From Candidatus Altimarinota bacterium (GTDB lineage: Bacteria > Patescibacteriota > Gracilibacteria > JANQMV01), in the NCBI GenBank assembly GCA_028279865.1, contig JANQMV010000053.1:1-64000 (forward strand): a stretch of DNA of 64,000 nt. Reading direction: 5' to 3'. A program made the translations under genes and the position numbers. Every line of letters begins with the position of its first letter. The first letter of the stretch is position 1. Below the pieces are notes generated by a model. The model made no database searches. It was not told where the DNA came from and saw only the letters and a program-made list of their open reading frames with translations. Shown here in pieces: positions 52,352-61,939 of this stretch.

Positions 52352-52388
52352 GAGAGAAATAGAGGAGGTATCTCTCCTGGGATTCCAA
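52352..52388 (+). other. Hairpin in the leader of the 67-aa gene
   Basis: CC-A-GAGAGA around a GAGGAGGT-containing loop pairs with TCTCTC-CT-GG. It lies about 75-110 nt before the ATG at 52462. It may be the terminator of the 555-aa gene or a regulatory stem; no T run follows. Confidence 0.35.
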
Positions 52389-52461
52389 TTCGACCCTTTA
52401 CTTTTACAAAAAATCAGAAACGGTTAACTTGCACAAATACTTACTCATATCATTCATAGAA

Positions 52462-52665
52462 ATGTTTTCAAAATTCAAAAAATTAAAAAAACATCACCAA
52501 TTGACAGCATCACTAATTGTCACCATTGCGGTTGTCGGTATCTGGAGAGGCTGCTGGAGAATCTTTGACCACTATGTTTTCCCTGAATACTTCCTTCTTT
52601 CTTCTCTTATTCCTCTGATTCTGGGTATAGCCATACTTGCAGCTACACATAATAAACTAACTTAA
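52462..52665 (+). CDS. Small two-span membrane protein (67 aa)
   Basis: MFSKFKKLKKHHQ is followed by two hydrophobic helices (LTASLIVTIAVVGIWRG and FLLSSLIPLILGIAILAA). The conserved-looking link WRGCWRIFDHYVFP resembles small CPR and other bacterial membrane proteins with a W-x3-D-x-Y-x-FP centre. Its role is unknown. The start at 52462 is chosen because it begins the basic, helix-preceding segment; an upstream in-frame start at 52429 would add 11 residues. It ends 2 bp before the next surface gene, so the two are probably translated from one mRNA. Confidence 0.7.
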   Translation: MFSKFKKLKKHHQLTASLIVTIAVVGIWRGCWRIFDHYVFPEYFLLSSLIPLILGIAILAATHNKLT

Positions 52666-52667
52666 AA

Positions 52668-54026
52668 ATGAAAGTTAAAAATTATATCATAGGGCTTATC
52701 TTTACGCTATTATTCAACACGTTGATAATAGAAAATGTTGCGGCAAGAATGGTTTTTATTAAAGATGACGGAGCAACTGATGCAGATGTTTTCGTGATTG
52801 ATGCAGATGATTCAAACACGAACGACATCCAACTACAATTTGGTCAAACGCTTGCTAAAACATTAAGATGGGATAACCTAAGCGGACACTTTACTTTTAA
52901 TGATGATCTCAATATTGAAGGTAATATTACCCTTACAGGCACTGTTGATGGTGTAGATATTAGTGAATTGGCTACAAATGTAGCTGCTCATACAGGATCT
53001 ACCGCAAACCCTCATCAGGTTTCTCTGGAACAAGCTCGTAGCCAAAATAATCAAATTTCCGGAACGATTGACTTCAACCAAAATCAAGCCCAAAATCTTG
53101 CGATTGAAAATCTCGCTACAGCACCTCTTGCTCCGGTGAATGGACAAATCTATTTTAATACAAGCGATAATAAGACGTATTTGTGGGATGGAAGCACATG
53201 GCAAGACATGCTCGGAGGATCTGTAGGAAGCTGAACTGACAGTAATATTTTTACAATTGATCAAGATAACAATGATACCAATGTAATTCTTAGCTTTGGG
53301 TCAGGTGCAACAGCCGGTACATTATCATTTGATGCAACAAACAGTTGGTTTAATTTAAATGAACGTTTAAATATCGGTGGAGATGGATTGATGGATGGAA
53401 CAAAGCTGACAACAACAGCCTCCGCAACGGACAATGAACAAAGCCAAATAGAAGTAAGAAATAATGCTAACAACCCTGTTTTCACTGTAGACGAAGATGG
53501 TGATGTTACTGCAAATACAATTACTTCAACACAATGACACACAAAATATCTTTCTTTAGATATAGACGGTGGTCTTTTTAGCAGTGTTTCTCGTGGAACA
53601 ATTGCAGGATGACGCTCTTCTGTCGTCAGACTGGATCCCAGTGGTTGGAGTAGGATGCGATATAGCTTCCCTGTTCCAGATGATTGGATAGCAGGGACTG
53701 ACATTATCATTGAGGCTTATTGGACTCCAAGTAATACAAATACAGGTAATGTTGGCTGGACGTTTGAGCATGCCGCTCTCGGAAGTGGAGACATAGTGAA
53801 TAGCACTGCTTTTACGACAATTAATGCAACGCAAGCAGCTTCAGGCATTGACAGTCAGCTTACGACGACAGGCACATTGTTTACAATTCCAAATACAAAC
53901 ATTGCAAGTGATGGAATGATCAATTTTCGCTTAAACAGAAACGGTGCGGCAGCTTTTGATACGTTTACTGGCAACGTTAATATTCATATGTTAAAAATTA
54001 GATATACAGGTAAAAAAGTACTTTAA
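52668..54026 (+). CDS. Surface-fibre-like secreted protein (452 aa)
   Basis: It is open across three TGA codons read as Gly. A signal peptide (IIGLIFTLLFNTLIIENVAA) precedes RMVFIKDDGATDADVFVI. The shared module occurs twice (IQLQFGQTLAKTLRWDN and VILSFGSGATAGTLSFDA). Between them lies a block also found in the next two genes: NQNQAQNLAIENLATAPLAP then GQIYFNTSDNKTYLWDGS. The C-terminal part from about residue 290 is a different beta domain (DDWIAGTDIIIEAYWTPS) typical of fibre heads. It lies in an operon-like run with short spacers (2 and 5 bp) on either side. Confidence 0.88.
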
Positions 54027-54031
54027 AAGTT

Positions 54032-55372
54032 ATGCAAAAAGCTAAGGAAAAACAACGTTTTTTTAATCTTGTTCTAGCGTGAATAATGCTTTTTGTAAGT
54101 TTGGCGGAAGCTTCCGCAGATGATTTTACTCCTCTTGAATACGAAGGTTTTGTCGAGACAGAATCAAATGTAATCATCCTCGATAGTGACAATGATTCAA
54201 CAACCTCAATTAATCTGCAATTCGGGGAAACACTCAACAAAAATCTTTCATTTGATATTTTGTCAGATTGGTTCAGTTTAAATGATTCTTTGGAAATTGT
54301 TGGGGATTTAAACCTGCAAGGCAATTTAAATTTAAATCAAAATCAAGCTCAAAATTTTGTTTTTGAAAACCTGAACACAGCTCCTCTTTCTCCTGTTAGA
54401 GGACAAATTTATTATAATACAGTCGACAACACAAATTATTTTTGGGACGGCAGTAGCTGGCAAAATATGCTGGGAGGCAGTACGGGATTAACAACCATGT
54501 CAGCATTACAAATACGTAGAACAACTAATTTTACCCTCCCGAATCAAGATGAATGGTATAATGTTCCTTTTGATCAAACTGATGTTGAATCCAATAGTGC
54601 CGTTTTGGAACATGACAATGCAAATACCGAAATAGTGCATATCAAAGAAAACGGACTCTACAAAATTACCTATCAAGTCGATGCTGTTGATGATAATGCA
54701 AATCACCGACTTGAGACAAAGGTTGTTGAATTAAATTCAAATACAGAGGTTAATGGCTCTTTTATGGTTAATTATGACTATAGGGCAGAACATGTCCCTC
54801 ATAGTGCAATTTTTATTGCTTATTTAAACACAAATGACCGCATCGTTTTACAAGCTCGCAGACTTTCCCCAAATGAAATTATCAATGAGACAACTTTAAC
54901 AGTGGTAAAACTTGAAACATGAGCACAAGGACCAAAGGGTGATAAAGGTGAAAAAGGAGATCGAGGAATTGCGGGAACGTGAGCTGTAATTTTCGGAACA
55001 GAGTTTAATGAAGCTTCCAGTGAAACAACGTCTACAACAACTAGTAATTCTTTTCAGAGGAAATTAAGGTTAAATGTTAGCAATATTCCGGCTGCAAAAT
55101 ATCGAATTGGCTGGAATTACGAATGGCAACATCGCAACACAGGAAACGATTACAGAGGAAGGGTTCAACTTAATGATTCGACAACACTAATGGAACAAAG
55201 AGTTGAGCCAAAAGATTCAGGCAGTGATCAATACTCTCTTGCAAGCGGGTTTGCTTATGTAACACTTAGTGCTGGTTCACATTATTTCGACTTGGATTAT
55301 GCAAGTTCCGTAAACGGTGTAAGTACTAGCATAAGAAGGGCTCGTTTAGAATTTTGGAAAGTTGAAGAATAA
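54032..55372 (+). CDS. Surface-fibre-like protein with collagen-like segment (446 aa)
   Basis: The frame is open with three TGA codons as Gly, one inside the signal peptide. It contains the shared module (INLQFGETLNKNLSFD), the NQAQNFVFENLNTAPLSP and YFWDGSSWQNM block, and a C1q/TNF-like beta domain (ENGLYKITYQVDAVDDNANH). A short collagen-like run then starts with a TGA codon in the Gly register: G-A-Q, G-P-K, G-D-K, G-E-K, G-D-R, G-I-A. A second beta head follows (YRIGWNYEWQH to RARLEFWKVEE). Trimeric fibres are expected from the collagen-like run. It starts 5 bp after the previous gene. Confidence 0.88.
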
Positions 55373-55381
55373 AAAAAAGCC

Positions 55382-56755
55382 ATGAATATTAAAATTTTAA
55401 AACAAAGGTTTTGACTCACTATTCTCACAGGAATAGTTATTTTGCCAAGCTTGGTCTCGGCAGATGATTTTGTTTCACTGGAAGATGAAAATTTTATCGA
55501 AACAGAATCAAATGTAATCATTCTCGACAGTGACAATGATTCGACAACTTCAATTAATCTGCAGTTTGGGGAAACATTAAATAAAAACCTCTCTTTTGAT
55601 ATTGTTTCGAACTGGTTTAATTTAAATGATTCTTTGGAAATCAGTGGCAGTTTAAGCTTGCAAGGCAATTTAAATTTAAATAAAAATCAAGCGGAAAATT
55701 TCGTTTTTGAAAATTTGGCTACAGCTCCGTCAAATCCTGTTGCAGGTCAAACTTATTATAATACAAATGACAATAATACATATTTTTGGGATGGAACAGC
55801 TTGGAAAAATATCGTAACTGAAGGTAGTGGAGCGACCCCACCAGCACTACAAGTGCGTAGGGCAAGCAATTTTACGCTACCAAGTCCAAACGTTTGGTAC
55901 GATATACCTTTTACTTTAACCGACGTTGAATCAAACAGCACCGTTTTAGAGCACAATAATAGTGATACTGCCAGAATTGATATTAAAGAAAACGGACTTT
56001 ACAAAATCACCTATCAAATTGATGCCGTTGATAATGCTGAAAATCACCGACTTGAAACACAAGTAGAGCTAAATTGAACCACACAAGTAAATGGTTCTTT
56101 CATGGTTAATTACGATTACCAGGCTGAGCATGTTCCGCATAGCGGGATTTTTCTTTCCTATTTTAATGCAAACGATTATATCAAGTTTCAGGCTCAAAGA
56201 CTTACCGCAAATGAAATTATCAATGAAACAACTTTAACAATTGTAAAACTTGAGACCTGAGCACAAGGTCCAAAAGGTGATAAAGGTGATCCGGGAACAC
56301 CCTGAGGAGGAATTGTTGCAAACGTTTTTTATGCTTATGACTCAACCGGGGGACAGTCAATCACGGGAACAGAGCTAACACTAAATCTTGATACTGCTGT
56401 TGTTTCTGATTCGAATTACACACTTGCTGCTGATCAGCTCACTTTCAACGCAACCTGACTTTATAAAATTACAGCAAACACAACCATTGAAGTAACAAAT
56501 ACCTCCTGATGAACAAGGTGAGATTGTGAATTAACTGTTCAAGAAAATACAGGAAGCGGTTATGCTGATATTCCATGAGCAAGATCGGGGAGCTATATCC
56601 GTGAGACAACCGATCGCAGTAGCTCTTCAACAACTTTCATTCGTCCATTTAATGCAGGTGATTCCATACGTGTTCGCCTCAACCGTATCAGTAGCTCTAT
56701 TAATATAAATACTCTGCAAAATGCTTCCAGTCTTACAATTGAACAAATCCGCTAA
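55382..56755 (+). CDS. Surface-fibre-like protein with collagen-like segment (457 aa)
   Basis: It is open across TGA codons read as Gly, including a tandem TGA-TGA pair. It is a close paralogue of the preceding gene through residue 300: same shared module, NKNQAENFVFENLATAPSNP block and C1q-like domain (ENGLYKITYQIDAVDNAENH). The collagen-like run G-A-Q, G-P-K, G-D-K, G-D-P, G-T-P, G-G-I uses TGA at its first and sixth Gly. The C-terminal head differs from the previous gene, so heads appear to be exchanged between paralogues. The TAA overlaps the ATG of the next small gene by one base. Confidence 0.88.
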
Positions 56756-56925
56756 TGCTTGCTTTTATCAAATTACTCGGCTGAAAAGAATGTGTGCTTT
56801 TTAGTCTTAAAATACTAATCACTCTTTTAGTCATTTACTTCACTTTCCCTTTTACAAATGCTGATGATTTACAAATCAAAGCCAGCGTAAAAAGTATTTT
56901 TACAGAGTTAGAAGAGCTGAATTAA
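56755..56925 (+). CDS. Small membrane protein (56 aa), overlapping start
   Basis: The start codon overlaps the previous stop as TAATG, suggesting translational coupling. One TGA (Gly) lies at codon 10. The product has one hydrophobic segment (LFSLKILITLLVIYFTFPFT) followed by NADDLQIKASVKSIFTELEELN. It could be a signal-anchored accessory peptide of the fibre operon. I do not recognise a family. The frame is short, so the call depends on the coupling and on reading TGA as Gly. Confidence 0.55.
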
Positions 56926-56933
56926 AAACAACT

Positions 56934-58355
56934 TTACCTCACTATTTCCGCAACCATCTCTATATGGTGTGTGTGAGGAAACATATCAACAGCTCTAGCT
57001 TTTTTAAGCTTATAGCCGTTTTTATTTAAAATTTCAAGATCTCTTGCAAACGTCGTCGGATTACAAGAAACGTAAACAATTTTTTTTGCGTTAATCTTTA
57101 AAACTCTTTCCAAAGCTTTTTTACCAACACCGTTCCTGGGAGGATCCAAGATCACAAGATCCATTTGAGAATCAACTTTTTCAAGCAAAATATTCAAGCT
57201 CTTATCAATATTTCCACAGATAAATTCTGCATTTTCAATCTTATTTATCTTGGCGTTCACTTTTGCATTTTCAATAGCAGCTTCAATTATCTCAATTCCA
57301 TAAATTTGCTTTGCCTTGTTTGCCAAATAAAGTCCTATTGTGCCTGTTCCGCAATACAGGTCCAAAACTTTTTCACTTCCCTGTAATGCAGCAAATTCCT
57401 GAACAGTATCATAGAGCTTTTTTGCTCCTAGGGTGTTTGTTTGGAAAAAAGATTCGGGTGAAATTTTGAAGGTTAAGTCCCCTATCTTATCATGTAAAAA
57501 ATCCTGCCCCCATAAAACATCTGTGTGTCCATCAATTACAGCATCATTCCAGGATTTATTGTAAGTCAGTAGAATACCGACAATTCCTTTTAGTTGCCTT
57601 AAATCCTGAGTAATTTCTTCCCAGATTTGTTTCTTTTCTCCTTCTTGTTTGTCTTGAGTGTTTACAATGATATTCACCAAAAGATCTCCCGTTCTCTCCC
57701 CTTTCCTTACAATCACATTACGCATGAATCCTTTATGCGTTTTTGGATTATGTACGGATAAGTCATGTTTATTTCTGAACTTCTGCATGATCGCTAAAAT
57801 CTGATTGGCTTCTTCCGGAGAAATTTCGCATTTTTCAATCGGAATAATCAGTTCAAATTTTTTCGGACGATGAAAGCCTAAGCAAGGATATAAATCATGG
57901 TAAATCCAATTCTCTTTATCTGTCTTATCAATCTTCATCTCCTGATAACCATAGGAAAAATCAAGTTTATTACGGTATTGCCATTTTTGAGGAGAAGGAA
58001 GGATTTCCTCATAGCTATAGGTATCTGCATCAACAACTTGTTCGATATTTTCTTTTACAATGCTTGATTTTAAGTTCAATTGATCTTCATAGGACAAATT
58101 TTGCCATTTACAACCACCACATTCACCAAAATGCTGACACTTTGCCACTATTTCATTTGGTGCTTTTTTAAGCACTTTTTTTAATTTACCTTGAGCATAA
58201 GTCTTTTTTAATTTTGTGATTTGAAATTCAATTTCTTGTCCTGTAATCGCTTTTTCAACAAAAATCACAAAATCATCAATTTTAACAATTCCCTTCCCTC
58301 CGTAGATGACTTTTTCAACTTTGCCTTGATAGGTCTTACCTTTTTTAAGCTTCAT
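56934..58355 (-). CDS. rlmD: 23S rRNA (uracil-5-)-methyltransferase, RlmD/RumA family
   Basis: The 473-residue product begins with a TRAM domain (MKLKKGKTYQGKVEKVIYGG). The iron-sulfur cysteines follow (CQHFGECGGCKWQ and a later C in LYPCLGFH). The SAM-binding site is DLYCGTGTIGLYLA. DPPRNGVGKKALE and the catalytic YVSCNPTTFARDLEIL close the protein. It methylates U in 23S rRNA or a related RNA; the exact target within the RumA/TrmA family is uncertain. A TTG start at 58379 would add eight residues, but the ATG at 58355 directly before the TRAM domain is preferred. It is convergent with the fibre operon. Confidence 0.93.
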   Translation of the reverse strand: MKLKKGKTYQGKVEKVIYGGKGIVKIDDFVIFVEKAITGQEIEFQITKLKKTYAQGKLKKVLKKAPNEIVAKCQHFGECGGCKWQNLSYEDQLNLKSSIVKENIEQVVDADTYSYEEILPSPQKWQYRNKLDFSYGYQEMKIDKTDKENWIYHDLYPCLGFHRPKKFELIIPIEKCEISPEEANQILAIMQKFRNKHDLSVHNPKTHKGFMRNVIVRKGERTGDLLVNIIVNTQDKQEGEKKQIWEEITQDLRQLKGIVGILLTYNKSWNDAVIDGHTDVLWGQDFLHDKIGDLTFKISPESFFQTNTLGAKKLYDTVQEFAALQGSEKVLDLYCGTGTIGLYLANKAKQIYGIEIIEAAIENAKVNAKINKIENAEFICGNIDKSLNILLEKVDSQMDLVILDPPRNGVGKKALERVLKINAKKIVYVSCNPTTFARDLEILNKNGYKLKKARAVDMFPHTHHIEMVAEIVR

Positions 58356-58559
58356 CAAATCAGCGTAAAAATTCAACAAAAATCATTTTAAAGCTTTTTA
58401 AAAAAACAAAAACTTGACTTTATTTTTGTTTTGTGATTTAGTGAGGTTCTTTGGTCTAGCAAATCTTTCTATCCATAACTCAATTTTTTTAATCACAAAT
58501 AAAATAATTCGTCTGCAAAGGAAAAAACCAAAGATAATTTGGAAATAAATTCAAAAGCC

Positions 58560-58588
58560 ATGTCTTTATTTTCATAAATACAATCGTC
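58560..58588 (+). promoter_or_regulatory. Conserved mini-uORF/hairpin leader, copy 1
   Basis: A five-codon frame MSLFS-stop (58560-58577) ends 11 nt before the ATG of the 256-aa gene. The same stretch forms an imperfect GTCTTTAT/ATAAATAC hairpin. A near copy precedes the paralogue at 59481-59509. Confidence 0.5.
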
Positions 58589-59359
58589 ATGGCAAATGTT
58601 GATTTGAAAGCAGAAAAACAGAAAAATCCTCTTTCTGCAATAAGGAGGATTTTAAAGAAAAATTCTCCAACAAATTATGAGATTTTAGAGGCACAGGCTG
58701 GAGTAGAGCAAATCCTTAAAAATTGTACAAGTCAAGTAAAATTAGAGATCTTACGTGTTCTTCACACTTCTCCCTATGGTATTCATTGCCAACGCTTAAA
58801 AGAATTTTTAAAAAATAAAGAAAAAGAAATACTTGAAGCTCTTTTTATTGAAACAATTAATCAAAACCGGCACTCGAGAGATACTCTTGAGTCACTGGAG
58901 AAAATTGATCCTCTTATCAAAGATCAAGAGAACAAAAAGCTTTTTTCTGAAATTAGCGAAACTTACGCTAAAATCAGAGGTAAATTTGAAGAATTCTTGC
59001 ATGAGGTCAGAAATCCTTTAAGCGGGATATGTACAGGTCTTGAGTTACTAGAAGAAGAAAAAGATGAGAAAGCAAAATGGCAAAAATTAATCCTAAAATG
59101 CATCGAAACTTTAAAAAAAGTTACAGAAAAGAATTTTTTTACGGATTTGGAAAAATTAGAAACAGTAGATTATTTGAGGGAATATCTTAAGAAAATGACT
59201 AAGTTAAAAGCTTCATTTAGTCTTGAAATAAATCGAATCATTCCTAATCTTGAGGAAGAAATAACTTCTTTAGTTGAAAAAGAAAATGAAGAAGAAATTT
59301 TATCAAGCCTAGAAAAAGCAAAGCAAATGTATAAAGAGATTGCAAAAATCGTTAACTAA
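58589..59359 (+). CDS. Orphan histidine-kinase DHp-like protein (256 aa)
   Basis: The product is all-helical and cytoplasmic in character. Residues 133-160 read FEEFLHEVRNPLSGICTGLE, an H-box as in the HisKA dimerisation domain, with His138 at the phospho-acceptor position. Helix pairing continues to about residue 190. No N/G-box ATPase domain, PAS domain or receiver follows, so it could act as a phosphotransfer partner or be catalytically inactive. The tail is Glu/Lys-rich. A paralogue lies next door at 59510 and a larger relative at 39616. A conserved mini-uORF precedes it. No CheY-like gene is in the window. Confidence 0.75.
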   Translation: MANVDLKAEKQKNPLSAIRRILKKNSPTNYEILEAQAGVEQILKNCTSQVKLEILRVLHTSPYGIHCQRLKEFLKNKEKEILEALFIETINQNRHSRDTLESLEKIDPLIKDQENKKLFSEISETYAKIRGKFEEFLHEVRNPLSGICTGLELLEEEKDEKAKWQKLILKCIETLKKVTEKNFFTDLEKLETVDYLREYLKKMTKLKASFSLEINRIIPNLEEEITSLVEKENEEEILSSLEKAKQMYKEIAKIVN

Positions 59360-59480
59360 AAAAAATAATCTTATTTTTATAAATAATATTGTTTCGGAAA
59401 CCCTCTCTTGACTCTTTTGCTTTTATATTTTATAATAAAAAGCGAATTTAAAAAAGAAATTTTTAAATAACTCAAAAGCC

Positions 59481-59509
59481 ATGTATTTATTTTTATAAAT
59501 ACAGTTGCT
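59481..59509 (+). promoter_or_regulatory. Conserved mini-uORF/hairpin leader, copy 2
   Basis: A five-codon frame MYLFL-stop (59481-59498) ends 11 nt before the ATG of the 267-aa gene. The stem GTATTTAT/ATAAATAC is perfect here. It matches copy 1 in spacing and in the CAAAAGCCATGT context. Confidence 0.5.
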
Positions 59510-60313
59510 ATGTTAGAAAAAAGAGATAAGCAAGGTCCATCAACAAGTTTAGAGAGGGTGAAAGAAGCTTTAAAAAGAGACCTTTCTAAAAAAGCAAACC
59601 TGAAAAAGATAGAAAAAGAGATATGTTCTATTCTGGTAAGAGAAAAAAACAATAAAGAAAAATTGGAAAAATTAAGAGAATTATACTTAATGGTTTTTTC
59701 CGGTGGTGAAGAAAATGAAGAGTTAAAACAATGTTTACAAAATTTTGAGAAAGAAATAATCAAGAATCTTTTTTTAGAAGTTATTAGGCGAGAGAATTTT
59801 TCAGTTCAAATCACTCTTTCACTAAAAGAAGCCGAAAAATATATTACAAACCAAGAAAATAAAGAATTTTTGTCCGAAGTTAGTCAAATTTACCTTGGTG
59901 TAAAAAAGAGGTTTGAGGAGTTTATAGATGAATTCAGAGATAAGTTAAGTGTAATATTGGGGAGAGTAGGATTACTAAAAAATGAAGGAGAGAAAAAAAA
60001 AGAAAGTGAGTTAATCTTAAACAAACTTGAAGAATTAAGTCAATTCACAAAAAAAGACCTTTTTCCTGATTTTGTTGAATTGGAAGCAAAAATACCGGAT
60101 TTTTTATCTGAATCCTGTGTCCAGATAGTTGGCTCTCAGGTTTTTTTCAAAAGTATGATGAAGAAAGAAATACCTAAAGTTAGAGATAGAATAAATGAAT
60201 TGATTATAGGAAGTAATGAAAAAGACTTTGAAATGAAATTACAATCTATTGAAAAGATCCTCTTACATTTAGGTGAAACAGAAAACAACTGGAGATACCC
60301 TTATATAGGATAA
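59510..60313 (+). CDS. DHp-like paralogue with His-to-Asp change (267 aa)
   Basis: It is homologous to the 256-aa protein just upstream: NQENKEFLSEVSQIY and RFEEFIDEFRDKLSVILG align with its QENKKLFSEISETY and KFEEFLHEVRNPLSGI. The phospho-acceptor His is Asp140 here and the N-P of the H-box is lost, so it cannot be phosphorylated as a histidine kinase. It may be a dimerisation partner or a decoy of its neighbour; that is inference. It is all-helical with no export signal. It converges with the Cys-rich secreted gene, whose stop is only 5 bp away. Confidence 0.75.
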   Translation: MLEKRDKQGPSTSLERVKEALKRDLSKKANLKKIEKEICSILVREKNNKEKLEKLRELYLMVFSGGEENEELKQCLQNFEKEIIKNLFLEVIRRENFSVQITLSLKEAEKYITNQENKEFLSEVSQIYLGVKKRFEEFIDEFRDKLSVILGRVGLLKNEGEKKKESELILNKLEELSQFTKKDLFPDFVELEAKIPDFLSESCVQIVGSQVFFKSMMKKEIPKVRDRINELIIGSNEKDFEMKLQSIEKILLHLGETENNWRYPYIG

Positions 60314-60317
60314 TTTC

Positions 60318-60791
60318 CTATTTACAACAATTTGCGTAAGCATAAAGAGTATTATTTGCACCATTATGATTAGCAACACATCTCCAACCTTGGTCTACCG
60401 GGTGATTAGCCATATAATCGGGGAAATTATCTGTGCCATAACACCCTCCTGAAATGACAATTTCATTAGAATTACAATTTGCTGTTGTTTGTGCTTGCCA
60501 AGAAGTCTGATAAGAAGCTGATCTAACCGTACAGTCCCAACCAGCTGCACCTCCTGCAGCACCTACAACATTGTCTACATAACCTTTTGTTGCTACATGT
60601 TCACTCGCAGTCGGCGCTTGAGAAACAGAAACTGTCTCATTCTCAAAATCAACAGCTAAAGGGCTATTACAAGTTCCTGGAGTACAGCCGACCGGAGGTG
60701 AATTGAAAGCTACCGCAGTCAGGGTAAAAGCTCAGACAATCATCAATGCACTAGCAATTAGTTCCGGTTTTTTTAGATATTTTATTTTCAT
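60318..60791 (-). CDS. Cys-rich secreted protein (157 aa)
   Basis: The frame is open with one TGA (Gly) in the signal peptide (LIASALMIVGAFTLTAVAF). After a short linker with VATKGYVDNVVGAAGG, the C-terminal 75 residues form a Cys/Trp-rich domain (GWDCTVRSASYQTSW, then ISGGCYGTDNFP, then GWRCVANHNGANNTLYAYA) ending CCK. Similar small secreted domains with a closing 'YAxCCK' occur on CPR and other bacterial surface proteins. The Cys residues probably form disulfides. The function is unknown. The upstream region shares the intergenic space with gap, in the opposite direction. Confidence 0.8.
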
Positions 60792-60926
60792 GTTTTTGCA
60801 AATATTTGATAAAAATTATAAATCATTGTCTAAATATAGCAAAAAACAAATTGAAAATCAAGCCCTACTTATATAGAATAGGGGTAATCAGTTTTATACA
60901 TATTACTCTCTAACTATATCTAAATT

Positions 60927-61925
60927 ATGAAAGTCGCTATTAATGGATTTGGAAGAATCGGACGCAATGCTTTTCGGATCGCCCAAAATCACCCGGAGCT
61001 GGAAATCATTGCTATCAACGACTTAACAGATGCTCACACGCTGGTACATTTACTGGAATTTGATTCTACTTACGGAATTTTTGATGCAGAAGTAAAATCA
61101 ACTGATGATTCTATCATCGTAAATGGTAAAGAAATCAAAATTTACGCGGAACGTGATCCGGAAAATCTACCTTGGTCAAAACTGGGCGTAGAAACAGTCA
61201 TTGAATCAACCGGTGTTTTCAGGGATAGAGTCGGAATGGAAAAACACCTTAAAGCCGGCGCAAAAAAAGTTGTTCTTTCCGCTCCCGCCAAAAGTGAGAT
61301 TGATGCAACAATTGTTATGGGAGTGAATGAAGAGATTTACGATTATGAAAATCATCACCTAATTTCAAACGCCTCTTGTACAACCAACTGCCTTGCTCCT
61401 GTGGCAAAAGTTTTGAATGATGAATTTGGGATTAAAAAAGGCTTAATGACAACAATACACGCTTACACAGGAGATCAACGGATCTTGGATTTTCCGCATA
61501 GAGACTTACGTCGAGCACGTGCAGCGGGTCTTTCGATGATTCCAACAACGACAGGAGCTGCTAAAGCTGTTTCACTTGTAATTCCTGAACTGGAAGGAAA
61601 ACTAAATGGTATGGCGATCCGTGTGCCAACACCGACAGTTTCTGTTGTGGATTTAGTCGTGGAACTTGAAAAAGAGACAACAGCGGAAGAAGTAAATGCT
61701 ACGCTTAAAACAAAGTCAGAAGGCGAACTTAAAGGAATTCTGGGATTTGAGGAAAAACCTCTCGTTTCGGTTGATTTTAAGGCAAATAATAATTCATCCA
61801 TTGTCGACGCAAAAAGTACAATGGTTATTGATAAAAATATGCTCAAAATCCTCACTTGGTATGATAACGAATGGGGTTACAGTGAAAGGTTGATTGACCT
61901 TTGTGTCTTTATTAGTAATAAATAA
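60927..61925 (+). CDS. gap: Glyceraldehyde-3-phosphate dehydrogenase
   Basis: The 332-residue enzyme is full length. The NAD-binding INGFGRIGRNAFR lies at the start. The catalytic SNASCTTNCLAPVAKVL carries the active-site Cys. Later blocks include AYTGDQRILDFPHRDLRRAR and the C-terminal WYDNEWGYSERLIDL. It oxidises glyceraldehyde-3-phosphate to 1,3-bisphosphoglycerate in lower glycolysis. A phosphoglycerate-mutase-like gene follows after a hairpin. It has no TGA codons. Start ATG without a Shine-Dalgarno. Confidence 0.98.
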   Translation: MKVAINGFGRIGRNAFRIAQNHPELEIIAINDLTDAHTLVHLLEFDSTYGIFDAEVKSTDDSIIVNGKEIKIYAERDPENLPWSKLGVETVIESTGVFRDRVGMEKHLKAGAKKVVLSAPAKSEIDATIVMGVNEEIYDYENHHLISNASCTTNCLAPVAKVLNDEFGIKKGLMTTIHAYTGDQRILDFPHRDLRRARAAGLSMIPTTTGAAKAVSLVIPELEGKLNGMAIRVPTPTVSVVDLVVELEKETTAEEVNATLKTKSEGELKGILGFEEKPLVSVDFKANNNSSIVDAKSTMVIDKNMLKILTWYDNEWGYSERLIDLCVFISNK

Positions 61926-61939
61926 ATCTTATGTAAAAG

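Noticed and set aside
48806-56925. Prophage tail-fibre region
   Set aside because: No capsid, portal, terminase, integrase or lysis genes are present, and every large gene has a signal peptide.
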